Counted from the stretch's first letter, positions 1 to 9,956 are shown. The stretch: 64,000 bases of DNA from Paenibacillus sp. H1-7 (GCF_022354825.1 NZ_CP031168.1:62001-126000); one strand, 5' to 3'. Numbers and translations: made by a program. The notes: generated from the letters alone by a model not told the origin.

Positions 1-3000
1 GTTGGAGTCGTATCGACAGGTGTTGTTGGATTCAAAATATTCGCAATCTCGATAAATTCGACTTGTTGATTGCCAGCCGAATCCGCCGCAAAGACTGTGT
101 AGGCTCCGTTCTTTGTGACATGAAAGCTTCTTGACCCCAACAGATCCGTCCCGAATGAAGGATCCGCGAAACTGCTTGCAGTAAGCTGACCAGGCGCCCA
201 TTTTAAGGCCGTTAACGTGTTACCGGCATCTGCATTGTATACCGACGCCGACACGGTTACATCGACGCTAGGTTGATCTGAATCTTTCGGACTGTAATCC
301 AGAGTAAGGATCGGGAGCTGCGTGACGATGTTGCTGACAGTAAACGTTTCGACCTTCGAATTGCCTGCCGTATCGGCTGCGTAAACAGTGTAGATGCCGT
401 TTTGAGCCACATGAAAGCTTCTTGACCCCAACAGATCCGTTCCGAACGAAGGATCCGCGAAGCTGCTTGCAGTAAGCTGACCAGGCGCCCACTTCAGGGC
501 GGCCAACGTATTGCCGGTCCCTGCATCATAGATCGATGCGGTCACGGAGACATTTACACCGGAATGGACAAGACTCTTCGGACTATAGTCCAACGTTAGG
601 GCCGGAAGCTGCGTGACGATGTTGCTGACAGTAATCGTTTCGACCCTCGAATTGCCTGCCGTATCAGCTGCGTAAACGGTGTAGATACCGTTTTGAGCCA
701 CATGAAAGCTTCTTGAATCCAACAAATCCGTCCCGAACGAAGGATCCGCGAAGCTGCTTGCAGTAAGCTGACCAGGCGCCCACTTCAGGGCGGCCAACGT
801 ATTGCCGGTCCCTGCATCATAGACCGATGCGGTCACGGAGACATCAACACCGGAATGGACAAGACCCTTCGGACTATAATCCAACGTTAGGGCCGGAAGC
901 TGCGTGACGATGTTGCTGACAGTAATCGTTTCAACCTTCGAATTGCCTGCCGCATCGGCTGCGTAAACGGTGTAGATGCCATTTTGAGCCGCATGAAAGC
1001 TTCTTGACCCCAACAGATCCGTCCCGAACGAAGGATCCGTGAAGCTGCTTGCTGTAAGCTGACCAGGCGCCCACTTCAGGGCGGCCAACGTATTGCCGGT
1101 CCCTCCATCATAGACCGATGCCGCCACGGAGACATCAACACCGGAATGGACAAGACTCTTCGGACTATAGTCCAACGTTAGGGCCGGAAGCTGTGTGACG
1201 ATGTTGCTGATAGTAATCGATTCGACTTTGGAATTGCCTGCTGCATCGGCTGCATAAACAGTGTAAGTCCCGTTATGACTCACATGAAAGCTTCTTGAGT
1301 CCAACACATCCGTTCCGAATGCGGGATTGGCGAAATCGCTAACTGTTCTAATGCCATTAGCCCATTTCAAGACGGCCAACGTATTGCCTTTATCCTCCTC
1401 ATAAACCGATGCGTTTACGGAGACATTTACACCGGAATGGACAAGTCTCTTCGGACTGTAATCAAGTAGAATAGCTGGATTTTGCGTGATGATATTGGAA
1501 ACGGTAATGATTTGAACCGTTGCGTTTCCTACGTCATCCTTGGCATAGACGGTATAGCTGCCGTTACTCGATGCCAGGAAGGACCCGCCGGAAGCGATTG
1601 CCGTGCCTGCACTGGTAAAATAGGAAGCAGCGTGGGTGCCGGCAGCCCATTTAAGGATCGTTCCGTCCGACGTTACGGAAATCGTTACAGGTCCATTCGT
1701 TGGCGCTGTTGTCGAAGGTGTCAGGACTATCGACGGGACAACGCCGTTAATCAATATGTTGCTCGTAGAAGGGATTATGCCGGATAAAGTTAGCGGAACG
1801 TTAGAGCCAAGTGCTGTAATCGCTGCAGGAGCTGCTGTAGTAATCTCGCTTCCTAAAGCGATACCATCCATGTCCTTGTCGCCGGCTTGTACCGTGTAGC
1901 GGAATAACAGCTTAGCCGGCTCACCGGGCGGCTTGCCGATATATTGGGCAGCTTTAACTGTTGTGCCCACATATAGCGGAATCGTCGGCGTTCCTGCAAC
2001 ATCAACAGGCTTATCATAGGTAACGGTAAAATCCAGCTGCTGACCGATACCGTAAAATCCGTTGGCCGGTAATTGAACCGACTTCGGCTGCGGTGTAGGC
2101 ACGATGATCGTTAAGCGGTAGAGGCCCTGCCATAAGCCGTCGGGTGATTTAACCCTTATGTCAACCGGATTATTTCCAAGCGTAAGAGCGATGTTGCTGC
2201 CGGCCGATTCGTTCACCGTGACGGTTGCGCCTGTGGCAGCAGCTGTGGCCGCTACCGTAGCTCTGGCTACAGGCGTACTGAGCGCTGCCGAATAGATGCC
2301 GTTGTTTTTATCGAAGCTGCCCATCGAAACCGATGCACCTGGTGCGGTTACCGTCAAACCGTTAAGCGAGACACTGTCTAAGGCGGTATTCGGCATCGGG
2401 TAAGTTGTGCCGTCAATGATGCCCCAGCGATGGCCGCTGCCGAACAGCCAGCCTGCGCCGGTATACGTAGCCTTTGTCATCATTTGACTCGTCGTTTTCC
2501 CGGTTCCTCCGTTTGAATTGGATTGGCGGCTGCTATCCGTATCCCAGAATGAATTGGAGACATCTCCTCCGTTGTTGAATCCGATCAAACCGCCTGTGAG
2601 GATGTCGCCGGAAACCAAAGCAGCTGAGTACGACTCGCTAACCGAGGATCCCGATTGCAACAGTTCACCGATCAGTCCGCCGACGTTTTCATTGCCGTAT
2701 ACGGCTCCCTGCATCGCTGCACCGCTCACGGTCATATTGTCTCCGCTGCCGACCAAGCCTCCCGCATGCTTGCTGCCGTGTACGGCTCCTTGCACTGCAG
2801 TTGCGCTGACGTTGACGTTTTCTGCGGCTCCAATTAATCCGCCAACCTTCTCGTTCCCCGTTATATGGGCGTCGATCAGGGCAATGTTTTTCAACGTTGC
2901 TCCGTTCGCATAGCCGAATAATCCGACATGATCTGACATTGGTGCATTAACGGTCATATGTGAAACCGTATGATCATTGCCGTCCAAAACTCCCGCGAAA

Positions 3001-4343
3001 GGGTTGGAGCTGGTGCCGATCGGCGACCATCCCGTTCCTGAGATGAAAGAGGATAGATCCAAGTCGGCATCCAGCCTGTACACTTGGCTCATACCGTAGC
3101 CTTCGGCGGGATCGCCAATTTTGGACAACTGAGTGGCCGTTGTGATGCGGTGCGGATACTGGGTCGTACCGGCATCGCGATAAACCGTTAACTTGTACTC
3201 AGCGTACGATCCGTCTGTCGCTGTAACTTTAATTTGAAATTCATTTTTACCCGTGGAAAGCGTAAGGGTCTTCGAGTCGGCGCCCCCGTCAACCGATACG
3301 GAGGAGGTCCCTGTTACCGGAGTACCGGCAACGACGATCTGACCGGTTTTGTTGACGACCTGTAAGGAGTAGACACCATAATCGCTGGCAAAAGCACGGT
3401 CTAAAGGCAGAGTAGAGTTATCGCCTGCATCTTTAACCGTGAGTGAGGCTAACGCGACATTCAAATAGTCATTGCGGTGCAGCGGGTAGGTGCTCTCTTC
3501 GATCATCCCCCAGGTCGTAGTAAAATCCCATCCGGCATAGGTCGCTTTGCGTTTCATCTCGACTGTGGTCTTGCCTGTCCCGCCGGCAGAGTCGCTCTTC
3601 CCGCTTGTCTGAGTATCCCAATAAGATGATAAAATCGCGGTGTTACCATTGAAGCCGATCAGACCGCCGGAGGCCGGACCTGAGGGGACTGTAAAGGTCG
3701 AATACGATCGAGAAACGGTGCCGGCAATTCCGTTGCCTGTACTATATCCAACGAGTCCGCCGAAGTTTCCCCCAGGAGATGAACCGAGAAGCATCGTTCC
3801 TTCCGCATAGTTATCCGCTAGTGTGTTTTGGCCGCTGTAGCCTACCAAACCACCAGTAGATCTGTTTCCTGTAATGGTCCCTTGTACGGAAGAATTCGAG
3901 AGAGTGGATGCCGTCATTTGTCCGGCAATCCCTCCAACATAAGAATGTCCACTGATCATCGCATTGTCCAAACGTAAATTCGAAATCATAGCTCCGTCAG
4001 CATACCCGAACAATCCGACGTAATTTTGGTTAGGCCTGTTTATGGTCAGATTTCGGATCGTATGCCCATTGCCGTCGAATTTTCCTTTAAACGGATCGGA
4101 TAAATAGACGCCTATCGGATCCCATCCTTGGTGATCGCCGTTGTCGAAATCCGCTAGGTCAATATCCTGCATGAGCATATAGTTCCCCGATAGATTGCTG
4201 CTCATAGCACTGAGCTCGCCCGGGGTGCTGATGGGGATCCATATGTCGGCTGCAGCCGCATCCCGAGCAGGCAATAGTGAGCCCGAAAGCAGCGATACGA
4301 GCAGTACCATCACCAGCACCATGGAAACTCGTTTCTTGTTCAT
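1..4343 (-). CDS. Large secreted repeat protein (GLUG motifs, cadherin-like and Ig-like repeats), 3' end outside window
   Basis: About 1,447 codons are visible and the gene runs off the left edge, so the C-terminus is missing. The ATG at 4343 follows GAGGAGC at a normal distance. Residues 1-32 form a Sec signal peptide with a hydrophobic core and cleavage after an Ala run (AAAA|D). Then come a GLUG-motif block (about 105-230, VGLFGYADG-type repeats), a cadherin-like beta-sandwich domain, a second GLUG block, a second cadherin-like domain, a diverged Ig-like unit, and from about residue 954 five tandem 97-residue Ig-like repeats. Such architectures are typical of secreted or surface adhesins and polysaccharide-associated proteins of Paenibacillus. 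A C-terminal anchor (SLH or sorting signal) would lie outside the window. The exact function cannot be read from the sequence. Confidence 0.9.
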   Translation of the reverse strand, partial: MNKKRVSMVLVMVLLVSLLSGSLLPARDAAAADIWIPISTPGELSAMSSNLSGNYMLMQDIDLADFDNGDHQGWDPIGVYLSDPFKGKFDGNGHTIRNLTINRPNQNYVGLFGYADGAMISNLRLDNAMISGHSYVGGIAGQMTASTLSNSSVQGTITGNRSTGGLVGYSGQNTLADNYAEGTMLLGSSPGGNFGGLVGYSTGNGIAGTVSRSYSTFTVPSGPASGGLIGFNGNTAILSSYWDTQTSGKSDSAGGTGKTTVEMKRKATYAGWDFTTTWGMIEESTYPLHRNDYLNVALASLTVKDAGDNSTLPLDRAFASDYGVYSLQVVNKTGQIVVAGTPVTGTSSVSVDGGADSKTLTLSTGKNEFQIKVTATDGSYAEYKLTVYRDAGTTQYPHRITTATQLSKIGDPAEGYGMSQVYRLDADLDLSSFISGTGWSPIGTSSNPFAGVLDGNDHTVSHMTVNAPMSDHVGLFGYANGATLKNIALIDAHITGNEKVGGLIGAAENVNVSATAVQGAVHGSKHAGGLVGSGDNMTVSGAAMQGAVYGNENVGGLIGELLQSGSSVSESYSAALVSGDILTGGLIGFNNGGDVSNSFWDTDSSRQSNSNGGTGKTTSQMMTKATYTGAGWLFGSGHRWGIIDGTTYPMPNTALDSVSLNGLTVTAPGASVSMGSFDKNNGIYSAALSTPVARATVAATAAATGATVTVNESAGSNIALTLGNNPVDIRVKSPDGLWQGLYRLTIIVPTPQPKSVQLPANGFYGIGQQLDFTVTYDKPVDVAGTPTIPLYVGTTVKAAQYIGKPPGEPAKLLFRYTVQAGDKDMDGIALGSEITTAAPAAITALGSNVPLTLSGIIPSTSNILINGVVPSIVLTPSTTAPTNGPVTISVTSDGTILKWAAGTHAASYFTSAGTAIASGGSFLASSNGSYTVYAKDDVGNATVQIITVSNIITQNPAILLDYSPKRLVHSGVNVSVNASVYEEDKGNTLAVLKWANGIRTVSDFANPAFGTDVLDSRSFHVSHNGTYTVYAADAAGNSKVESITISNIVTQLPALTLDYSPKSLVHSGVDVSVAASVYDGGTGNTLAALKWAPGQLTASSFTDPSFGTDLLGSRSFHAAQNGIYTVYAADAAGNSKVETITVSNIVTQLPALTLDYSPKGLVHSGVDVSVTASVYDAGTGNTLAALKWAPGQLTASSFADPSFGTDLLDSRSFHVAQNGIYTVYAADTAGNSRVETITVSNIVTQLPALTLDYSPKSLVHSGVNVSVTASIYDAGTGNTLAALKWAPGQLTASSFADPSFGTDLLGSRSFHVAQNGIYTVYAADTAGNSKVETFTVSNIVTQLPILTLDYSPKDSDQPSVDVTVSASVYNADAGNTLTALKWAPGQLTASSFADPSFGTDLLGSRSFHVTKNGAYTVFAADSAGNQQVEFIEIANILNPTTPVDTTP
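30..1484 (-). repeat. Five tandem 291-bp (97-codon) repeats inside the surface-protein gene
   Basis: The block beginning gtgacgatgttgctgac recurs at 321, 612 and 903, with diverged forms at 30, 1194 and 1485. The period is exactly 291 bp, an in-frame 97 codons. The units centred at 321-1193 are nearly identical at DNA level, while the outermost ones (30-320 and 1194-1484) are more diverged. This pattern fits recent duplication or gene conversion in the middle of the array and predicts copy-number variation among strains. Each unit encodes one Ig-like domain with the recurring segments YSPK, LAALKWAPGQLTASSF and GIYTVYAAD. Confidence 0.93.
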
Positions 4344-4649
4344 TCTTGTCGCTCCTCATCCAAACTAAATGTATTCTGATACTGCTAGTAATAACATGCT
4401 GAAAGTACTATAAATTCGCGATTAAGCTCGAAAAACCTCTAGAATTAGGAAAAAAAACCCACGGCATGATAGGATCGGGCGGGTACAAAAAATGTCCCAC
4501 TTTTCGAAAATACTACTAACAAAAGTAGGAAATAGTATTGTAAAATATAATAGTCTATTAAAGTAGCAAAGCAGGAAAGCAATTAGGCAATTTTTTTGTT
4601 ACTTAGCGAGCAATACACTTTTCCCAAAAAAGAAAGCGAGGATCACTCC
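4344..4649. other. Divergent intergenic region between surface-protein gene and aldo/keto reductase
   Basis: No gene is supported here. The stretch is AT-rich toward the right and contains a TATAAT (4546-4551) plus several TACTA/AGTAG words (around 4512-4570) that could form an operator. No clear -35 partner was found, so no promoter is asserted. An upstream in-frame ATG at 4596 exists for the reductase but lacks a good ribosome site. Confidence 0.4.
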
Positions 4650-5615
4650 ATGTCTAACTCTTTGCTGTCCCATCGGCCGCTTGGCAAGACCGGCCTGTTA
4701 GTCTCGCCGCTTTGCATTGGCGGTGCTCCACTCGGCGATATGCCTGAAACCTTTAACTATAGCGCTCCGGAAGAAAATGCGCTGGCAACGGTTCGTGCTA
4801 CGTTTGCAAGCTCGATCAACTTCCTTGATACAGCCGCCGCTTATGGCGATGGTGAGAGCGAGCGTCGTATCGGCAAGGTTATCAAAGAAAACGGCGGATT
4901 GCCTGAGGGCTTCGTACTCGCTACCAAAGCGGACCGCTGCCTGAAGACCGGCGACTTCAGCGGTGAGCAGATCAAGCGCTCCATCGAAGGAAGTCTTGAA
5001 CGTCTAGGACTAGACCGCCTGCAATATGTGTACATTCATGATCCGGAACATACAACTTTTGAAAATGTTATGGGTCCGGGTGGTCCGCTGGAAGTTTTGA
5101 AAAGCTTCAAGGATCAAGGAGTCATCGAGCACATCGGCATGTCCGGCGGTCCTATTGACATGCTCATTCAGTACGTAGAAACGGGAGAGTTCAGCGCCGT
5201 TGAGACCCATAACCGCTATACGCTGCTCAATCGATCCGCTGATCCTTTGCTGGATGTCGCCAATCGTTTGGGCGTTGCAGTAGTCAATGCAGCTCCTTAT
5301 AACAGCGGCATGTTGGCCAAAGGTCCGGATGCATACTCCCGCTACGCTTACAGTGAAGCGCCGCCGTTGATCATTGAGCGTGCAAGAGCGTATGCGGAAA
5401 TTTGCCAGCAATACAATGTGCCACTGGCTGCAGCGGCACTTCAATTCTCTATGCGTGACCCGCGTGTCACCAGTACGGTTGTCGGCATGACCAAGCCGGA
5501 ACGAGTCACCCAGACATTGGAGCTTGCGAGCTTCCCGATTCCTTCCGAGCTGTGGACCGCAATTGAAGCCGTTGGATTCGATACGGAAGATCCTGAGGCT
5601 AACCGATTTAAATAA
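4650..5615 (+). CDS. Aldo/keto reductase
   Basis: A 321-residue NAD(P)H-dependent oxidoreductase of the aldo/keto reductase (TIM-barrel) superfamily. It resembles the D-threo-aldose 1-dehydrogenase / pyridoxal dehydrogenase branch. The catalytic tetrad is visible: Asp in NFLDTAAAYG, Tyr in the same segment, Lys in LATKAD and His in YIHDPE. A C-terminal cofactor-binding segment (TSTVVGMTKPERV) is present. The start at 4650 was chosen because GAGGA lies 8 nt upstream; the 18-codon upstream extension has no support. The substrate is unknown. It is monocistronic, followed at once by a strong terminator. Confidence 0.88.
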   Translation: MSNSLLSHRPLGKTGLLVSPLCIGGAPLGDMPETFNYSAPEENALATVRATFASSINFLDTAAAYGDGESERRIGKVIKENGGLPEGFVLATKADRCLKTGDFSGEQIKRSIEGSLERLGLDRLQYVYIHDPEHTTFENVMGPGGPLEVLKSFKDQGVIEHIGMSGGPIDMLIQYVETGEFSAVETHNRYTLLNRSADPLLDVANRLGVAVVNAAPYNSGMLAKGPDAYSRYAYSEAPPLIIERARAYAEICQQYNVPLAAAALQFSMRDPRVTSTVVGMTKPERVTQTLELASFPIPSELWTAIEAVGFDTEDPEANRFK

Positions 5616-5626
5616 ACGCATGATAA

Positions 5627-5660
5627 AAAGACACCGGCGGTTGACTTCGCCGGTGTCTTT
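5627..5660. terminator. Bidirectional rho-independent terminator
   Basis: A perfect 13-bp stem AAAGACACCGGCG (5627-5639) / CGCCGGTGTCTTT (5648-5660). A/T tracts on both sides serve the rightward reductase gene and the leftward glycosidase gene. Confidence 0.9.
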
Positions 5661-5676
5661 GCTTTTACATAGAAGC

Positions 5677-7968
5677 TTATTTCGAATCAGCTGTAAAGGT
5701 GTAGGTCGCGCCTGCCGACGTCGATAAGAGGATAACTCCGTCCTCGATAGTATGCTCGACAGGAGCTCCGTCTTCGCCCAGGACGCGAATCGGCTGCTGT
5801 CCCCAAGGGTTGACCAGCCTCAGCAGACGGCCCTGGTCGCTCGTCAATTGTACGTGCGTGACCCGGCCGTCCTTCAGCTCGCTGGACAGGACGAAAGCTC
5901 CTTTGGCGCGAAGCCGGACGAATTTGGCGTCACGGGCTTGCGGCCAGTTAGGGAACACGCGCAGAGTATTATCGTTCGTTTGCAGGAACATCGAATGGAT
6001 CGTCTCGATGGAGCCGGATGTCTCCAACCCGCCGCCGGACTGGCGGACCGTCAGGTTTTCCCGCCATAAGTGGTTGATGACGGTCTTGAACTTGCCGATC
6101 AAATCCTCCGGATCCCAGCCTACTCTGGCGGCGATAGTGAACGTCTTGGGGAAGCCGTTGAGCGACGAGCCCCGTACCCCGGGTTCGAACGGATTAATGT
6201 ACTCCAGGGTATTCCTCGCCACCTGCAGCAGCTCCGGATCCGATCCGATCGCCAGATTGTCGCTCGGATGCACCACTCCCTCCAGCATGATCGGCTGGTC
6301 GCTTTTGTTGATCAGAGCATTGCCCTTGATATGGTTGTGAATTTCTTCGGCCAGCAAGAACACTTCCTTGCCGTCCATTTCGCCTCTAGGATACGGCGTT
6401 AGATGGTCGAGTACTTCCTGCCATACAGGAATCAGATCGGCATCGACCTGCAAGTCCCGGCTTCCCTTGATCAAAGCCTGGAATAACGAGCGGATCAAGC
6501 CCAAGTCATAAGTAGGATTGATATCGTCGCCGCCTTCGTTCACCCCGGTGTGCAGTACATCGTAATAGCCGTCCTCGCCTTTTTCCAAATAGTCCATCCA
6601 GAATTCGGCCAGCTCCTTCAGAAACGGGTAGGTGACGCTGCGGAAGAAATCGACGTCGTACATGTACTGGTAGCGCCACAGGAAGGGCAGCGCGGCAAAC
6701 GTGCCGTTAGTCTTCTGGTCGGCTGGAAGCTTGCTGTAGTCTTTCGTATCTGCGATGTCCAACGGCTCGGGAGGACGGTTGTAAATTCGCATCGGCCGGA
6801 ATGACCGGCAGAAGGAGACGCCCTTGTAGCCTGCCTTAGCCGTCGCGTTCCGCTGGAAAGGAATTTCCGCCATAATCGGCGGATAGTAAGCATTCGCCAG
6901 CTCCGGACGGTTGCCGCTGAATACGCCGTAAAAGGCGGCTTCGTAGTTATAGTTCAAGTAATAGCCGGAGCCGTATAGTGGGCCCGTAGTATCGTTGTTG
7001 TTCCAGGAGGAGTAGGCGCCGGGCGGAAGGAAGCCTTCCCGAACCGCTGCTCCTAGCGCATAAAGCGCCCCATAATAGTACTTCTCCAGCACCTCGTCAT
7101 TCAGCTTCACGTAGGACTTCAGCCAAAATTCCTTCCACCAGTCCAAATGCTCCTGATGAAGCTGAGCGACATCTTTTGCAGTCAGCTGCTCTACGCGCTG
7201 CTTGACGGAGTTCAGGTAGTGCGGAATATCGTGTCTGATTTGCTCATAAGGTCTGCCATCGCCTTGAATGACTGTGTACACCTGTACCGGCTGGCCTGGC
7301 GTCAGCTCGAATTCGAAGCGGGCGAAGCTCGAGCCGGGCACAGGGACGGACGGTACCGCGTCCGCACCGACAACTCGCACAGCCGCAGCGGCCAAGGAGA
7401 ACCAGGCGTGATCCTCCGGACTTGGGGCGCTCGTTCTTGTAACCCAGATGATGCCGTCCTCGGTGCCGCTTTGGTAAGGGTAGCCGGGATTATCGGGTAC
7501 GGCCAATTCCACCTGGATCGGGATGGCTTGGGCATTTGGATTCGTCCGGAGCTCGGTCACGAGCAGGTTCTCCGATGCCGCTAGCCATGTCCGCATATGA
7601 ACGAGCTCGCCTTCGATTCGCATAGTCGATCGGACTTCGGCGTTCAAAATATCCTGCTCCTGCAAATAATCGGGGTCCGGCTGTGCTTCGGTACCGGAGT
7701 TCGGCCCTTTGACGGACACGGATCCAAACGTCAGCTTCTGGCTTGACGGGGCCCAGAAGTCGGACTTGGCTATATAGTACGTTTGCGTTCCGTCCCTTCC
7801 GTCGGAAGTTATGGACAGATCGCCGTTTGCCAGCAGCTGACCGGAAGTGTAACCGTTGGTTATAACGGTCTCAATCGGCGGCGGAGACGTGTAACGGCCC
7901 GTAATCCCTGACAAAATACCGGACAGCTCTTCCCATTCGCTCAGAGCTTGTTTCTTAGAAGTTAGCAT
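5677..7968 (-). CDS. GH95-like (six-hairpin) glycoside hydrolase
   Basis: A 763-residue protein without a signal peptide, so probably cytoplasmic. The layout matches GH95-type enzymes: an N-terminal beta-sandwich (about 1-260, with NGDLSITSDG), an (alpha/alpha)6 barrel (about 290-640, with a GYYLNYNYEAAFYG helix and a WRYQYMYDVDF segment) and a C-terminal beta domain containing ETSGSIETIHSMFLQT and a GAFVLSSELKDGRV strand pair. GH95 members act on alpha-L-fucosides or alpha-L-galactosides; the substrate here is not certain because the classical GH95 motifs are only partly recognisable. The start at 7968 follows AGGTGAG; a 64-codon upstream extension lacks a ribosome site and is rejected. Confidence 0.72.
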   Translation of the reverse strand: MLTSKKQALSEWEELSGILSGITGRYTSPPPIETVITNGYTSGQLLANGDLSITSDGRDGTQTYYIAKSDFWAPSSQKLTFGSVSVKGPNSGTEAQPDPDYLQEQDILNAEVRSTMRIEGELVHMRTWLAASENLLVTELRTNPNAQAIPIQVELAVPDNPGYPYQSGTEDGIIWVTRTSAPSPEDHAWFSLAAAAVRVVGADAVPSVPVPGSSFARFEFELTPGQPVQVYTVIQGDGRPYEQIRHDIPHYLNSVKQRVEQLTAKDVAQLHQEHLDWWKEFWLKSYVKLNDEVLEKYYYGALYALGAAVREGFLPPGAYSSWNNNDTTGPLYGSGYYLNYNYEAAFYGVFSGNRPELANAYYPPIMAEIPFQRNATAKAGYKGVSFCRSFRPMRIYNRPPEPLDIADTKDYSKLPADQKTNGTFAALPFLWRYQYMYDVDFFRSVTYPFLKELAEFWMDYLEKGEDGYYDVLHTGVNEGGDDINPTYDLGLIRSLFQALIKGSRDLQVDADLIPVWQEVLDHLTPYPRGEMDGKEVFLLAEEIHNHIKGNALINKSDQPIMLEGVVHPSDNLAIGSDPELLQVARNTLEYINPFEPGVRGSSLNGFPKTFTIAARVGWDPEDLIGKFKTVINHLWRENLTVRQSGGGLETSGSIETIHSMFLQTNDNTLRVFPNWPQARDAKFVRLRAKGAFVLSSELKDGRVTHVQLTSDQGRLLRLVNPWGQQPIRVLGEDGAPVEHTIEDGVILLSTSAGATYTFTADSK

Positions 7969-8249
7969 TGGTTTTCTCACCTCATCATGGACTGTTTGTT
8001 CAATAATTGGGGTTGTTTCGTTCTTCTTTGCTATTCTAACGAGTTTGGCCCTTCCTGTATTTGAACAAATCCTTTGGCTTTGTCGTAAATTTACCAAAAA
8101 ATAGCAGGCTGAATTTCGGCCTCCGCGCCCATATAGAGTGATTAGGACTATGTCGTTCAACAGAATAAAAAGGAATTGGTTTCCTTGATGTCGAAACCAC
8201 TCAGCAGTCCCTTACCGCAACGCCGAATCGACGGCCTGAGGGGAAATCC

Positions 8250-8861
8250 ATGCGAAAAGAAAAGAGTGAAATGATGAAAACAAACCGAATGGAAGCGTTC
8301 AGCGACGGCGTACTGGCTATCATCATTACCATCATGGTACTGGAGTTTCAAGTGCCTGAAGGTCATGACTGGAGTTCGTTATTAGGTCTTGTCCCCAAGA
8401 TTATCAGCTACGTCTTCAGTTTTATTTATGTCGGGATCTACTGGAATAACCATCACCATCTGCTCCATACTGTTCATGTGATGAATGGAAAGCTGATGTG
8501 GCTGAACATGCTGCTGCTATTCTGGCTCTCGCTCGTACCTTTCACAACGGCTTGGATGGGAGAGAGCAATTTCGCCTCCACGCCGACTGCTCTGTATGGG
8601 ATTGTACTGCTGCTAGCGGCGATTGCATACCGGCTGCTGCAAAAGGCCATTCTTAAGCAGCATCCTTCCGATTCCGCTATCGTGGCGGCGATGGGCAAGG
8701 ATATCAAAGGCAAGGCTTCACCGCTGCTCTATTTACTGGCCGTCGTGGCGGCTTACATCAGCCCGTGGGTAGCGTGCTTTTTCTTCGTGCTGATGGCCGT
8801 GATCTGGTTCATGCCGGATAAGCGGATCGAAAGCGTCTTGAGAGGGAAAGCGACAGACTAG
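8250..8861 (+). CDS. TMEM175 / DUF1211 family membrane protein
   Basis: A 203-residue integral membrane protein with about six hydrophobic segments. The N-terminus carries the family signature RMEAFSDGVLAIIITIMVLEF (family core FSDGVxAI). Bacterial TMEM175 proteins form potassium-selective channels, and the signature lines the pore. GAGGGG lies 6 nt before the ATG at 8250. The gene is divergent from the glycosidase gene and stands alone. Channel function is inferred from the family. Confidence 0.85.
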   Translation: MRKEKSEMMKTNRMEAFSDGVLAIIITIMVLEFQVPEGHDWSSLLGLVPKIISYVFSFIYVGIYWNNHHHLLHTVHVMNGKLMWLNMLLLFWLSLVPFTTAWMGESNFASTPTALYGIVLLLAAIAYRLLQKAILKQHPSDSAIVAAMGKDIKGKASPLLYLLAVVAAYISPWVACFFFVLMAVIWFMPDKRIESVLRGKATD

Positions 8862-8984
8862 AACGCCGGTTCCACAGGGTCAAAGGACTAAGAAGAGACG
8901 GACGACAAGCCTGCAAAAAAAGGCTCTCCCCCTAGGTGGGTGCTGTTTCCAACCTGTCCTATGCACAATAGGATGGTATTCAAT

Positions 8985-8998
8985 AGTGAGTTCTCACT
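8985..8998. promoter_or_regulatory. Short palindrome upstream of the unknown gene cluster
   Basis: AGTGAG-TT-CTCACT lies about 37 bp before the start of the gene at 9035. It may be an operator or a small hairpin in the leader. Nothing nearby identifies a binding protein. Confidence 0.3.
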
Positions 8999-9034
8999 TT
9001 TTGAATCCTGTTGGTATTGGAAAGGAGCCAAGGC

Positions 9035-9601
9035 ATGGCTGTCCCCGCAAAGCAGGCCCGGGTCGCGTTATCTCCGCCTGAGGCCACGTATTACAATGAA
9101 ATCAAGTATTCCGTAGGCAATGATCCGTTGGTACGAGTAGCGCCTTTGTGCACTACGGAGAACGGCAGTTTCATCATTACGCTTCGAGTTCGTGGGCTGC
9201 AAAAAGCCCAGGCGCTTGCTACGCTCCTGGTGCTGAACAAAACGTTCGGGAGTACCCGGGTCAAAGTCAAAGTAAAAACCTTTCAAGGCCGTGTAGCAGA
9301 GCCTATCCGTGCTGCGCTTAAGCCGCGCGAAATCGCCCGGCTCTACCGTACCGCTTTCCGCACCAATCGGCTGTTCAACTTCGCCGCTACCCGCGCGGTT
9401 TTTGGAATTACGTATGTGTACCCTGTGTTTAAGGCCAAAGTCATCCAATTTTACAATGACGATCTGTCCGATTTTTACGGAAATTATAATAACGCAGCCG
9501 CCTTTGCATTCCGCGACGTACTCAGAAATACTATTCAAGGCACTACCGTTCAATTCTCTACAGCGCTTGTTAAGAGAGAGCAGGGAGCGGCGGAGAGATG
9601 A
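9035..9601 (+). CDS. Hypothetical protein, first gene of a three-gene cluster
   Basis: A 188-residue soluble protein that I do not recognise. It has no signal peptide or membrane segment. It is basic in the middle (VKVKVKTF, FRTNRLFNF) and rich in Tyr/Asn near the end (FYGNYNNAAAFAF). The ATG at 9035 has GGAG 7 nt upstream; an upstream TTG at 9011 overlaps that site and is rejected. Its stop overlaps the start of the next gene by 4 bp (ATGA), so the two are translationally coupled and probably work together. Confidence 0.7.
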   Translation: MAVPAKQARVALSPPEATYYNEIKYSVGNDPLVRVAPLCTTENGSFIITLRVRGLQKAQALATLLVLNKTFGSTRVKVKVKTFQGRVAEPIRAALKPREIARLYRTAFRTNRLFNFAATRAVFGITYVYPVFKAKVIQFYNDDLSDFYGNYNNAAAFAFRDVLRNTIQGTTVQFSTALVKREQGAAER

Positions 9602-9909
9602 ACAATCAATTTATCGCTTATGTTGGGGATGACAGGGTGCACGACAGCTACATTACCTCAACCCATTGGGAAAACCACAATTTCTCCGTTTCCTTAAGAG
9701 GGTACGAGGGGGAGCTGGTTGTGCTGACGTTTTGCGATGTCCAAATGATTCATTCCAACAAGCCCATTGGGATGATGCTGTACGCCGTTAGCGTAATGAA
9801 AGAAAGCGAACCGTTCCGCAAATTTATTTTTACGAATTGGGATGAGTTGGACTGCGCTTCGCTCGAGATTGTAGCAAAAAGTATAGAAGTGGAAGTGACC
9901 GTGGTATAA
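9598..9909 (+). CDS. Hypothetical protein coupled to the preceding gene
   Basis: A 103-residue acidic, all-soluble protein of unknown function. The N-terminus (YVGDDRVHDSYITS) followed by alternating strands (FSVSLRGYEGELVVLTF) suggests a small beta-rich fold like several uncharacterised Bacillales proteins with an HDS/HDG-containing start. It begins inside the stop codon of the preceding gene, with GGAG-type sequence 12-16 nt upstream. Confidence 0.68.
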   Translation: MNNQFIAYVGDDRVHDSYITSTHWENHNFSVSLRGYEGELVVLTFCDVQMIHSNKPIGMMLYAVSVMKESEPFRKFIFTNWDELDCASLEIVAKSIEVEVTVV

Positions 9910-9956
9910 TTTAGCTAAATGAAACACTATCCCATCGACGGAAAGGTAGCGAGGAC

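Noticed and set aside
30..1484. CRISPR-like or microsatellite interpretation of the repeats
   Set aside because: The repeats are 291 bp, in frame, without spacers, and encode Ig-like domains.
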